DNA from: Ignavibacteriota bacterium
Lineage (GTDB): Bacteria; Bacteroidota; Ignavibacteria; UBA10030
Direction of reading: 5' to 3'
Assembly: GCA_003142475.1 (NCBI GenBank)
Contig: PLMK01000020.1
Location: forward strand, 1-59,239
Length of the DNA: 59,239 nucleotides
The notes beneath the pieces are model-generated. The model searched no databases. It was not told the origin of the DNA and saw only the letters and a list, made by a program, of their open reading frames with translations. Both the position numbers and the translations under genes were made by a program. Positions 28,019 through 36,609 of the stretch are shown piece by piece. Position 1 is the first letter of the stretch; each line of letters begins with the position of its first letter.

Positions 28019-28057
28019 AGATATTTAGTAATTCATGAATTATTAAAGGTATATAGT

Positions 28058-28582
28058 ATGCCTTCTCGGTTTTCTATTGTACAGGGTGACATTACCACAC
28101 AAGCTGTGGATGCTATCGTGAATGCGGCAAATAACTCTTTACTTGGCGGCGGCGGAGTAGACGGTGCAATTCATCATGCAGCCGGACCGAATCTTTTAGA
28201 AGAATGCCGAACGCTGGGCGGATGCGAAACAGGCGGCGCGAAAATCACAAAAGGATATAATCTTCCGGCAAAATTTGTTATTCACACGGTTGGACCAATC
28301 TGGCAAGGCGGTAATCATAATGAAGAAAAACTACTGGCAAATTGCTATAGGAATTCCTTTGCACTTGCACGGAAACATCATATCGGCACTATTGCATTTC
28401 CATCCATCAGCACAGGTGTATATCGATTCCCAATTGAACGCGCTTCACGTAATGCACTGCAGGAAATTTTCCAAGAACTTGAAACCAATACGAACCTTGA
28501 ACGTGTTGTTATCGTATGCTTTGATAGAGCAACATATGAAGCATATTTAGCAACCGAAAAGGAATTGGCTAAAACAAATTAG
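28058..28582 (+). CDS. Macrodomain protein, O-acetyl-ADP-ribose deacetylase type
   Basis: A 174-aa stand-alone macrodomain of the YmdB/MacroD class. ADP-ribose contacts are visible: [26 protein letters not shown] near 18-37, and the diphosphate loop [10 protein letters not shown] near 128-137. MacroD-type proteins hydrolyse O-acetyl-ADP-ribose and remove ADP-ribose from acidic residues. No ADP-ribosyltransferase partner lies next to it; its neighbours are a DUF1460 protein and a DUF2911 protein, so it looks like a housekeeping copy. Confidence 0.93.
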   Translation: MPSRFSIVQGDITTQAVDAIVNAANNSLLGGGGVDGAIHHAAGPNLLEECRTLGGCETGGAKITKGYNLPAKFVIHTVGPIWQGGNHNEEKLLANCYRNSFALARKHHIGTIAFPSISTGVYRFPIERASRNALQEIFQELETNTNLERVVIVCFDRATYEAYLATEKELAKTN

Positions 28583-28602
28583 TGTTTTAAAAATAGAATA
28601 AT

Positions 28603-29586
28603 ATGAAATCAAAATCTATAAAATGCAGTTTGTTGCTTGTTGCTTGTTTTTTAACTCAAGCGCTTGCTCAAAAACCAATTGTAAGCCCGCGCGATTCAGT
28701 AAAAATTATTTTCAACGGAAAAACGATTGCAATTAATTATGGCAAGCCGTCAATGCTTGGGCGGAAAATATTTGGAGTATTTGTTCCATTCTACAAAGTG
28801 TGGCGTACCGGAGCTGGCGCAGCCACTATCCTGACAACGGAAGCCGATCTTGAAGTGGATGGGGCAGTAGTACCGCGCGGCACATATTCCCTCTACACGC
28901 TTCCAACGGAAGAGCGCTGGAAACTTATTATCAACAAACAGACAGGCCAGTGGGGCACCACGTACATGCCTCAACTTGATCTTGCACGCATCGATTTGAA
29001 AATTAAAAAACTGAAAACACCGGTCGAAGAATGCACATTCAAATTAGAAAGAAATAACACGGGGAGCGGTACACTCAAGATTGAATGGGAAAACACATCG
29101 CTCTCCGTGCCATTCCACATAAGCAAGGATTCTCTGGTGCCAAGTCCGGGGGATTCATCAGTCCTTGTCATAAATGATAAACGAGTATCAGTAAATTACT
29201 GTCGTCCATCGATGCGCGGCAGAAAAATCATGGGCAGCGTAGTTCCGTATGGCATTGTTTGGCGCACGGGAGCAAACGCAGCGACAAGTTTTGTAACGCA
29301 GACAGATCTTGTTTTGTATGGTGTGAAGATACTACGTGGATCGTACACGCTCTACACGCTTCCATCTTCTAAACAGTGGAAGCTCATCATCAATAAGCAG
29401 ACGGGGCAGTGGGGAACGGTGTACAATGAAAAATTCGATCTCGCTCGCATTCCGCTAAAGAAAAATATGCTGAAACAGCCTTTAGAAAAATTCACAATTA
29501 CCTTGGAACGTATTTCAGAAAAAACCGGTGTGATGAAGTTGGCGTGGGAAAAAACCCAGCTCTCTGTAAACTTTCAACTAAAGTAG
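28603..29586 (+). CDS. Secreted protein with two tandem DUF2911 domains
   Basis: A 327-aa protein with a signal peptide (MKSKSIKCSLLLVACFLTQA, then LA). It is an internal duplication: both halves carry the same series, I/V-N-Y-x-x-PSM-x-GRKI, VPF/Y, VWRTGA, RG-T/S-Y-S/T-LYTLP, WKLIINKQTGQWGT and DLARI. The copies span about residues 27-170 and 178-327. DUF2911 is common in Bacteroidota and has no firm function; most members have one copy. The most conserved strings hold few likely catalytic residues, so a binding role seems as likely as an enzyme. Confidence 0.88.
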   Translation: MKSKSIKCSLLLVACFLTQALAQKPIVSPRDSVKIIFNGKTIAINYGKPSMLGRKIFGVFVPFYKVWRTGAGAATILTTEADLEVDGAVVPRGTYSLYTLPTEERWKLIINKQTGQWGTTYMPQLDLARIDLKIKKLKTPVEECTFKLERNNTGSGTLKIEWENTSLSVPFHISKDSLVPSPGDSSVLVINDKRVSVNYCRPSMRGRKIMGSVVPYGIVWRTGANAATSFVTQTDLVLYGVKILRGSYTLYTLPSSKQWKLIINKQTGQWGTVYNEKFDLARIPLKKNMLKQPLEKFTITLERISEKTGVMKLAWEKTQLSVNFQLK

Positions 29587-29596
29587 GAGAAAAGCC

Positions 29597-29827
29597 ATGG
29601 CTGCAAAAATCATAATTAAAAACAACAGCAATATCCAAGTAGAAGGTGAATTTGATTTGTTCGATACGGACGGAAATAAATTTGATCTTGGAGGGCGTAC
29701 AACAATCTCTTTGTGCCGATGCGGCCAGAGTAAAGACAAACCATTTTGTGATGGCACCCACCGCGCGTGCAATTTTAAATCAGAAATAAAAGCGCACAAA
29801 TTACCGCCGGTTTCGCCGAAAGTATAG
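29597..29827 (+). CDS. CDGSH iron-sulfur domain protein
   Basis: A 76-aa protein with one CDGSH motif, C40-x-C42 ... C51-D-G-T-H55 (CRCGQSKDKPFCDGTH), which binds a [2Fe-2S] cluster with three cysteines and one histidine. The N-terminal half resembles the strand region before the motif in bacterial CDGSH proteins. It starts ten bases after the DUF2911 gene, and its stop codon abuts that of the convergent methyltransferase, with no gap between them. Confidence 0.92.
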   Translation: MAAKIIIKNNSNIQVEGEFDLFDTDGNKFDLGGRTTISLCRCGQSKDKPFCDGTHRACNFKSEIKAHKLPPVSPKV

Positions 29828-30673
29828 TCAATGCGCATGCTTAGAAATATTTTTGTTTGAACTGTCCCGCTGGCGCATTACTTCATAAAGAAACACAGCG
29901 CTGGCACTTGCTACATTGAGTGAATCCACGTCACACTGCATCGGAATTGCAATGGGCATATCGCATGTGGAAAGAACCTGTGGCGAAACTCCATTGCCTT
30001 CACTTCCAAACACGAAACAGCAATTGCCGGAGAAATCTGTGCGCTGAATGCTGTGTTCTTCTGTGTGGGGATGTGCCGCAAAGTTTTTAAATTGGTGAGA
30101 GCGTTGAAGTGTCGTGAGAGTGTCCACAAGGTTCGTGCAATGTACAACCGGCATTTTGAATACTGTTCCCATAGAATTTCTCACCGCGCGACGCAAGTAT
30201 GGATTGCTAGATGTCTCACCGACAAGAATCGCTTGCACACCAAATGCGGTGCAATTCCGTACAAGTACACCAATGTTTTCAGCATTGGCTAACCCGTCCA
30301 TTGCGACAAATAAACGCGGCGATAGTGACTGTGTCAACACCGAGTCAAGTGTTTCTTGTGCAGGAATTTTTCCAAGCGCCATAATGCTTTGATGCAAATT
30401 GTATCCGACAATCGTGTTCAGCAATTCTTTCTGTCCGACAAAGATGGTTATTTGTTCTGGACGAGCAGCGAGGCGTTCGCGGTAATCTTCTAACCATTCC
30501 GGTGTTATTAAAACAGAAACAATTTTATGAGCGCTCTCTAGAAGTCGTTGAACAACGATTGTTCCTTCAGCAATAAACAGTCCTTTACGAAATTGTTCAA
30601 CCGATTGACGTAGCGTGCGATACGGTGTCAAGTCCGGATGATTGAGAGATGTAATGGAAACGGTTGTAATCAT
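29828..30673 (-). CDS. TrmH/SpoU-family RNA 2'-O-methyltransferase
   Basis: About 281 aa. It has an N-terminal substrate-binding region (FIAEGTIVVQRLL) and the SPOUT knot with motif 1 NAENIGVLVRNCTAFG, motif 2 FVFGSEGNGVS and motif 3 IPMQCDVDSLNVASAS. It transfers methyl groups from SAM to ribose in rRNA or tRNA; the target cannot be read from the sequence. I took the ATG at 30673 (MITTVSITSLNHPDL); ten more codons are open upstream. It is convergent with the CDGSH gene. Confidence 0.9.
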   Translation of the reverse strand: MITTVSITSLNHPDLTPYRTLRQSVEQFRKGLFIAEGTIVVQRLLESAHKIVSVLITPEWLEDYRERLAARPEQITIFVGQKELLNTIVGYNLHQSIMALGKIPAQETLDSVLTQSLSPRLFVAMDGLANAENIGVLVRNCTAFGVQAILVGETSSNPYLRRAVRNSMGTVFKMPVVHCTNLVDTLTTLQRSHQFKNFAAHPHTEEHSIQRTDFSGNCCFVFGSEGNGVSPQVLSTCDMPIAIPMQCDVDSLNVASASAVFLYEVMRQRDSSNKNISKHAH

Positions 30674-30892
30674 AGTGTTCAGCGCAGAAATGGTTTGCGA
30701 CACAATTATTTTCTTAACTAAAATACAAAGAAGTCGGCATCAAAACTAACTGCAATATTATCATATTAGATGAACCGAATTATTGATATCATGCGATGGG
30801 AAATATTTTAAAGTTAAGGTTGAGCTGTCCTAAAGAATTCTCGAAAGCATACAATTTTTCACTTAGAATGACTTTGTTTATGTAATATCTTG

Positions 30893-31726
30893 ATGAAATC
30901 CGTGTTTAATAAAAAAAACATCGCCTCTTTTCCAAATACTCACGGTGTCTATCTTTTTTATGGTGCTGAAGACATTCTACTGTATGTCGGTAAAAGTAAA
31001 ACGATCCGCGCACGTATTCACTCGCACTTTGCGGCGCGAGAAGAACGATGGCTCATAAAACGCATTTGCCACATTGAAGTTCGCGAAACGGCCGGTGAAC
31101 TTGGCGCACTTTTATTGGAATCGCAGCTCATTAAAGAATTGCGACCGATGTACAATGTACGCTCAAGACAACCGAGACGAATTATTATTGCAAGACGTGC
31201 AGATAACAAGCAAGGATACGCGACAGTCAAATTGGAAGCAGTTGACTATCTCGATATTAAACCAGACTCGCCTATACTTGGCATCTTCAAACACAAAACA
31301 CAAGCAAAGGGATTTCTCGACACGGTTTCTAAAACGCACAAGCTGTGTCCGAAGCTTTTACGGTTAGAAAATTCTAGCGGTTATTGCTTCTCGTATCACC
31401 TTGGACAATGTGACGGCGCTTGCATGGGAGAAGAAGATGTTACAGCTTACAATGCACGCGTGGAAGCGGCATTTGAAGCGCGGCGCATTATTGCATGGCC
31501 GTTTACAGGTGCAATAACTATAGAAGAAGTCTCGAAGGATAAAAAACTGCGCGAAGTATTTGCTATCGACAACTGGTGTTTGATTGCGAGTAGCAAAGAC
31601 GACTATGGTGCCGGAAAGAAATCCTTGACAGCACAGAAATCTTCTCCACACCGCTTCGATTACGACAGCTACAAAATTCTCTACAGCTATGTGATGGAAG
31701 AAGGAAATAAAATCAGAAATATTTAA
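30893..31726 (+). CDS. cho: GIY-YIG excinuclease, Cho-like (UvrC homologue)
   Basis: A 277-aa GIY-YIG nuclease. The catalytic domain reads THGVYLFYG ... LLYVGKSKTIRARIHSHF, with the family glutamate in LLLESQLIKELRPMYN. A middle part with cysteines (LCPKLLRLE, GYCFSYHLGQCDGACMG) and a C-terminal WPFTGAI and FDYDSYKIL match E. coli Cho by eye. Cho makes the 3' incision at bulky lesions when UvrC cannot. The start is ATG 30893; a TTG directly before it is equally open. No UvrB-binding or helix-hairpin-helix domain is present, which separates it from UvrC. Confidence 0.85.
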   Translation: MKSVFNKKNIASFPNTHGVYLFYGAEDILLYVGKSKTIRARIHSHFAAREERWLIKRICHIEVRETAGELGALLLESQLIKELRPMYNVRSRQPRRIIIARRADNKQGYATVKLEAVDYLDIKPDSPILGIFKHKTQAKGFLDTVSKTHKLCPKLLRLENSSGYCFSYHLGQCDGACMGEEDVTAYNARVEAAFEARRIIAWPFTGAITIEEVSKDKKLREVFAIDNWCLIASSKDDYGAGKKSLTAQKSSPHRFDYDSYKILYSYVMEEGNKIRNI

Positions 31727-31815
31727 TCTGATATTATCTAAGATATGTTAAGGCGAGCGATGGATGATTAGCAACGGATTGATGCTATAGTTAACATCCA
31801 TCTGTTAAATCATTT

Positions 31816-33540
31816 TCAGAATGGCCTACAAAATCTTAGAATAAACTGCGCTGGTGCGGGATGATCGGTACGCCATGCAACACCTACACGGAACGAACCA
31901 CTCCGGTTCGAGAACGCGACGCCAAAGTCGTGCCTAAAATCGTTCAATTTGACTGCTTCAACTCCTTCCAATGCTGAAGCTGTTGGTAATGCAATCCGTG
32001 CAAAACCTGCATCTGACAGAATTAAAATATTAACATTGTGGAATATCCACATAGGCCAGAAATCTATTTCCTCAAGAAAACTGCCATTAACTATCAGTTC
32101 TGCATTGATGAGAAGCATACGATTACCTATTTCAGACTTGAAAGGAAAAGCATTCATCGTACCTAAACCGCCTAAATCAAACATTTTTTGCATTATACGA
32201 TCACCGGTTAAAGAACCTGCCCGCAGACGAATGTTAAAATTATTGTACTTCCCAAGAGGTTGAAAGCGACGCAGGTCAATTATGTACTGATCGAACTCAA
32301 ACTCACTGCCCCAATTTTTCTTCGCAAACTCGCCAGAAGCATACAAACTCCATCCTTCGGGTCCATGGCTTGTATTGGAAATCGTACTGACGCCACCGCT
32401 CGCGATTATACTGCGCATTTTACCTGGATCAATAGTAGGATTCAAGCGAAACTTTTTAGCGCCACCAAACAATGCCCAATCAACTTTATTTGTCAGTGAA
32501 TCGTACGTGTCTACCAAATATGCAATCTTCAACTCGTTTTTCAGATAATCATGTTTGGAATAATATGCTGCGTGTAATGTGTAGCCGTTCCGTTGAAAGT
32601 AATCGCGGAAATCTTCATGAATTAATAATGCCGCCGCGGTGTTTTCGTGTAGTGAGATAATCCATTTATCTTTCGTGTCAGTAAGACTGTATCCATCGGC
32701 ACCCAACTCAATAATGCCGCTTCCTTCATTTGTGAGGATTGCAAACTGCCGTGCCAATCCAAGATTGCCGCGCCACGTGTGCGACTTGAATCCCCATCCT
32801 ACTGAGCCGTTCATACTCCAATCTCGTTCTCCGTCCCAATAATATTTCTTTTCAGAACCAAGACCAAGGAAAACACCTTCAACTCGATTATACCGAAAAA
32901 TAAAATTATCTAAATTCATTTGCTCGTCAGACCATGGCACATCAAACGTGTGCTGGGTTCGTGAGAATTTACTGCGTGCTGGACGAAAGCTCGATTTTTC
33001 TTTTCTGGAATAATCTTCGAGCCCTTTAATGACCGCACCATCTTCTTTCAGAATACTCCCATTTACAACACGCGCGTTACCGGTAATCTTGCCTGTGCTT
33101 TTCATATGTAAATCGCCGCCTACCACCAGCACGTCGCCATTGACTGTACCATAAACAGTCAGATCGCCGCCTTTCACAACTATATTGTTGTTAATTGTAT
33201 CAGATTGTTCAATCACTTTGTTGCCGGAGAATGATTGCGCGTTGCTATCTATTTCGCTGTCGGTAATATTTGGTGATATATAAGATGTAGAATCAATAGT
33301 GTCGACTTCTGTAATTTGTTCATTATCGAAAGGTGAAGTCCATCGCTTGACTATATTATTAACCATATTATCGGTGTTGTTCCCGATATTATTGATTTCT
33401 TTACCAACTTTATCGGTTTCGTATCCAATGCGCTCGCTGACACCCTCATTGTTCGTTTTCTGCAGCTTTGATTGCGCGTTAGCAGAAAATAAAGGTAAAA
33501 TCAATCCAAGAGTAATGAGATATAGGATCAAGTTTTTCAT
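31816..33540 (-). CDS. Outer-membrane beta-barrel with bactofilin-like segment
   Basis: A 574-aa exported protein. It has a signal peptide (MKNLILYLITLGLILPLFSA, then NA), a low-complexity stretch rich in Asn, then a short beta-helix repeat (about residues 118-172, GGDLTVYGTVNGDVLVVGG) like polymer-forming bactofilin or DUF8173-type proteins. The rest is a beta-barrel with alternating strands, including LGGLGTMNAFPFKSEIGNRM, which is the typical BamA/surface-antigen barrel motif, and a C-terminal aromatic residue (FILRFCRPF). No POTRA domains are present. Its role is unknown; it may serve as an outer-membrane scaffold. It is divergent from pdxJ. Confidence 0.75.
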   Translation of the reverse strand: MKNLILYLITLGLILPLFSANAQSKLQKTNNEGVSERIGYETDKVGKEINNIGNNTDNMVNNIVKRWTSPFDNEQITEVDTIDSTSYISPNITDSEIDSNAQSFSGNKVIEQSDTINNNIVVKGGDLTVYGTVNGDVLVVGGDLHMKSTGKITGNARVVNGSILKEDGAVIKGLEDYSRKEKSSFRPARSKFSRTQHTFDVPWSDEQMNLDNFIFRYNRVEGVFLGLGSEKKYYWDGERDWSMNGSVGWGFKSHTWRGNLGLARQFAILTNEGSGIIELGADGYSLTDTKDKWIISLHENTAAALLIHEDFRDYFQRNGYTLHAAYYSKHDYLKNELKIAYLVDTYDSLTNKVDWALFGGAKKFRLNPTIDPGKMRSIIASGGVSTISNTSHGPEGWSLYASGEFAKKNWGSEFEFDQYIIDLRRFQPLGKYNNFNIRLRAGSLTGDRIMQKMFDLGGLGTMNAFPFKSEIGNRMLLINAELIVNGSFLEEIDFWPMWIFHNVNILILSDAGFARIALPTASALEGVEAVKLNDFRHDFGVAFSNRSGSFRVGVAWRTDHPAPAQFILRFCRPF

Positions 33541-33706
33541 GGGTTCACCATAGTGTTCTTAAGAAACGCTTCTTGCAATATTACGGCATAATAGAGTTGA
33601 AAGTTACAGAATTCTTTACATAAGATAGTTTGAGATCGGCTGATATTCAATTCTTTTACGAAAATGAGTATATTATACTGAACTTATATAATAGAGGATA
33701 AAAAAA

Positions 33707-34456
33707 ATGAGATTAGCTATAAACATCGACCACATAGCAACATTGCGCAATGCGCGCGGTGGAAGCGACCCAGATCCCGTGAAAGCGGCGCTTCTTTGCG
33801 AGGAAGCTGGCGCTGTTGGTATCGTATGTCATTTGCGCGAAGATCGGCGTCATATGAAGGATGATGACGTGCAGCGCCTCCGATCTACAATCAAGAAAAA
33901 GCTCGATCTTGAGATGGCAGCGACCGAAGAAATTATCGGTATTGCAATTAAAACAAAACCCGATCTCGTAACACTTGTGCCGGAACGGCGTCTGGAACTT
34001 ACAACTGAAGGCGGATTAGATGTAGTTGCGCAGAAGAAATATCTTGGTGAAGTTGTTAAGCAATTTAGGCAAAATAATATTCCAGTCAGCCTGTTCATTG
34101 ACCCCGCAGATGCTCAAGTGCGTGCATCAGCGGATATAGGGACTGATATGATTGAAATTCATACAGGCGAATATGCTGAAGCAAAAACCGAAAGCGAAGT
34201 GAGAGAACAATTCCAGCGAATTCAGGAAACCGCTAAATTTGGTAAATCGCTTAGGCTTGGTGTCAATGCTGGTCATGGATTAGATTATGATAACGTTGCT
34301 GCTGTTGCTGCTATTCGCGAAATTGATGAAATGAGCATCGGTCACGCCGTAATCGTACGCGCATTGTTCGTTGGGCTAGAACAGGCTGTGCGGGAAATGA
34401 TACATTTAGTTGAAGGAAAAACAAACCAAGTAAGACGGCAGGTAGAAGAAGAATAG
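33707..34456 (+). CDS. pdxJ: Pyridoxine 5'-phosphate synthase
   Basis: Makes pyridoxine 5'-phosphate from deoxyxylulose 5-phosphate and 3-amino-1-hydroxyacetone phosphate in the DXP-dependent B6 pathway, 249 aa. Family motifs INIDHIATLRNARGG, HLREDRRHM, LVPERRLELTTEGGLD and NAGHGLDY are in place, including the catalytic histidine and glutamates. GAGG stands before the ATG. No other B6 genes are in the window. Confidence 0.97.
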   Translation: MRLAINIDHIATLRNARGGSDPDPVKAALLCEEAGAVGIVCHLREDRRHMKDDDVQRLRSTIKKKLDLEMAATEEIIGIAIKTKPDLVTLVPERRLELTTEGGLDVVAQKKYLGEVVKQFRQNNIPVSLFIDPADAQVRASADIGTDMIEIHTGEYAEAKTESEVREQFQRIQETAKFGKSLRLGVNAGHGLDYDNVAAVAAIREIDEMSIGHAVIVRALFVGLEQAVREMIHLVEGKTNQVRRQVEEE

Positions 34457-34527
34457 GAGAGTAAAAATTTCATCAACGTAAAATTAAGCTGTTATTGCAC
34501 ACACTTGCTAAACATGTAGTCACATAT

Positions 34528-35514
34528 CTATACTTTCATCGCCTCGTCTAATACGCGCTGGTTCTTTAATCCTTCTTCAGTGGGTATCGGCGATTCGGTA
34601 TTGTTAAGAATACATTCCGAGAAAAGCGTCACTTCCTTCTCGTACAGATTGGGAACGACAATTATTTCTTCCTGTGTTTCTGCTGCCGTGCCATTTTTCC
34701 CCAGTACAATCGTTAACGGAAGGGTCAAATTGCTCAACGTAAAGTTTTCTGCGGAAAGAATACCTTCTTGTCCTATTACTTCAATAATTGATCTACGGAA
34801 TGATGCTACAAAAGAACAATAGACACTTGCCGGCGTTCCTTGTGAAAACTTCAGCGCCAAAAGCGAGGTTTGTTCGGTCGTGGTCTCTGTTGGTATTGGC
34901 GCAAGCTGACTCTTTACTGAGACAACATCATCATCCAATAAAAAACGGATTGTATCTAAACAATGGATGCCAATATCGAAAGTTGCCCCGCCACCGGCAG
35001 TTTTTTTATCATGCAGCCACCGCCGTTTTGAAAGACGCGCATCATACATGTATTCTGTTTTTACAAACGCTACCTTGCCAATGGCTCCGGAGTGAATCAA
35101 TTCTTTCATACGAACAATAAGGGGAGAGAGGCGAACCATTTGCCCAACCATGAGTTTAACATTCTTGCTGCGGCAGACTTCGATCATTTGCTTAGCTTCT
35201 GCAGTATTCATCGCCATCGGTTTTTCAACTAACACATGCTTGCCAGCGAGTGCGGCTGTGATGGTGTCCTGCGCATGTTGGACTACTGCGGAAGCGACAA
35301 ACACTGCGTCAATATCCGGATGATTTACTAATTTTTCTGCAGAATCAAACGCTAGCGGAACATGAAAGTCACGTGCTTTTTCCACAGCGGCAGTAAGCGA
35401 ACGCTTCTGAAGCGCAAACAATTCCGAGTTTGATGATGATTGAATTGCAGGAGCAATGGTGCGTTCCGCAAAGTTACCGAAGCCAAGGATACCGTAACGA
35501 ACTTTTCGTGCCAT
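34528..35514 (-). CDS. Gfo/Idh/MocA-family oxidoreductase
   Basis: A NAD(P)-dependent sugar-type dehydrogenase, 328 aa. The Rossmann motif GILGFGNFAERTIAP is at residues 7-21, the conserved EKPMAMN lysine motif near 95-101, and the C-terminal barrel with GGATFDIGIHCLDTIRF holds the catalytic-type D/H pair. I chose ATG 35514 (MARKVRYGILGFG), preceded by GGAGAAAG; twenty upstream codons are in frame but unlike the family. The substrate is not identifiable. It is convergent with pdxJ. Confidence 0.9.
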   Translation of the reverse strand: MARKVRYGILGFGNFAERTIAPAIQSSSNSELFALQKRSLTAAVEKARDFHVPLAFDSAEKLVNHPDIDAVFVASAVVQHAQDTITAALAGKHVLVEKPMAMNTAEAKQMIEVCRSKNVKLMVGQMVRLSPLIVRMKELIHSGAIGKVAFVKTEYMYDARLSKRRWLHDKKTAGGGATFDIGIHCLDTIRFLLDDDVVSVKSQLAPIPTETTTEQTSLLALKFSQGTPASVYCSFVASFRRSIIEVIGQEGILSAENFTLSNLTLPLTIVLGKNGTAAETQEEIIVVPNLYEKEVTLFSECILNNTESPIPTEEGLKNQRVLDEAMKV

Positions 35515-35576
35515 CTCTTTCTCCGTAAAAGGATTACCTGAATTGAAAATACTGAAGAATGCTCGTGAACTCAAAT

Positions 35577-35713
35577 AATATAATAGAGACCTCTGAAATA
35601 TTAATGAAATAACGGTAGACGCGAACTTTAGTTCGCGAGAATAATTAAAAAACGAAATCTGAAAAATGCGACTACCTTATTAAAACCGATATTTCAAAGG
35701 TCTCTATATAATA
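35577..35713. mobile_element. MITE-like imperfect hairpin element
   Basis: An approximately 137-base non-coding element made of nested inverted repeats. The outer arms AGAGACCTCTGAAATAT (35585-35601) and ATATTTCAAAGGTCTCT (35689-35705) match at 16 of 17 positions. An inner arm around GGTAGACGC (35614-35622) pairs with GCGACTACC (35668-35676). A perfect 7-bp palindrome, CGCGAAC-TTTA-GTTCGCG (35620-35637), lies near the left inner arm. It encodes nothing. Such a structure fits a MITE or a REP/BIME-like hairpin, 330 bases upstream of hdrC. Confidence 0.55.
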
Positions 35714-36042
35714 AATATTTTGGTGTAAATATTCATTAATAAAGATTTATTAATTTTAATTGTTCGAATTATTCCGTATCTTTACTTCATAAAATGTTGT
35801 AGTAAAATTGGAATATCTTGATTAAGAACAAAGAATAGGAAATTTTAATACTTCTTTAGTAAAAAAAGTGATGGGAATCAGTTATAAAGATTTAAAGCAT
35901 GTCGTTTGTAGATTGATTTTTTAGATGCTCATTCTTAAATATTAGATTCTAACTTTCTGAAGATTGATAGAATCTGACATTTCTTTCCCGCCAAAGTATT
36001 ATCCTACGGTAATTCCATTTTCTACAAAAAATAGGAATTATT
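35714..36042. promoter_or_regulatory. Upstream region of the hdr-flx operon with candidate operator
   Basis: This AT-rich stretch has no gene. A perfect inverted repeat, AGATTCTA at 35944-35951 and TAGAATCT at 35968-35975 with a 16-base spacer, lies about 70 bases before hdrC, a plausible binding site for a dimeric regulator. The remaining sequence shows no convincing promoter elements and only very short ORFs. Confidence 0.35.
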
Positions 36043-36609
36043 ATGTCTGTAAGTATAGACTTCGGTGGGGATTCTCTTGCCGGATGGATACAACATAAGT
36101 CCGGAATATCTGTCCAGCGGTGTTATCAGTGTGGTAAATGCTCTGCAGGATGTCCGGCAAGCAGCGATATGGATTTTGCCCCAAGTGTTCTTCTGCGCCT
36201 GCTTCAATTACAGAACGCTGAATCCGATCAGAAAGTACTAAGCAGCTATTCCATTTGGCTCTGCCTCACTTGTCATACCTGTAGTGCACGTTGTCCAATG
36301 GAAGTTGACCTTCCAAAAGTAATGGATGTTCTCAGAGCAGAATCACTCCGTCACAAGTTGGTCAATAAGCGTGCTAAAGATATTGTAGCATTCCATAAAT
36401 CATTTATTGATACTATTCGCAATTTTGGACGATTGTGGGAAGTTGGTCTTGTTGCCGATTACAAACTCCGCACGCGCCATTTCTGGCAAGACGTCGTTGT
36501 AGCTCCTGTTATGTTGAAAAAAGGAAAATTGTCTTTGATTCCTTTGTTTCATAAAAAGTTTGTCAGTCGCATTTTTTCCGGTCTGCGCAACAGAGAGGAG
36601 CGCGCATAG
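36043..36609 (+). CDS. hdrC: Heterodisulfide reductase subunit C
   Basis: A 188-aa Fe-S electron carrier with two [4Fe-4S] motifs: C27, C30, C33, C37 (CYQCGKCSAGCP) and C74, C77, C80, C84 (CLTCHTCSARCP). In the soluble complex HdrC passes electrons from HdrA to HdrB. It is the first gene of a seven-gene operon; its stop codon overlaps the GTG start of hdrB. The C-terminal about 100 residues are basic and helical. Confidence 0.93.
   Translation: MSVSIDFGGDSLAGWIQHKSGISVQRCYQCGKCSAGCPASSDMDFAPSVLLRLLQLQNAESDQKVLSSYSIWLCLTCHTCSARCPMEVDLPKVMDVLRAESLRHKLVNKRAKDIVAFHKSFIDTIRNFGRLWEVGLVADYKLRTRHFWQDVVVAPVMLKKGKLSLIPLFHKKFVSRIFSGLRNREERA

Noticed and set aside
35760-35785. Bacteroidota-type promoter (TTG, then TATCTTTAC) before hdrC
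   Set aside because: The spacer is 14 bases, too short for the known consensus, and it lies over 250 bases from the gene.
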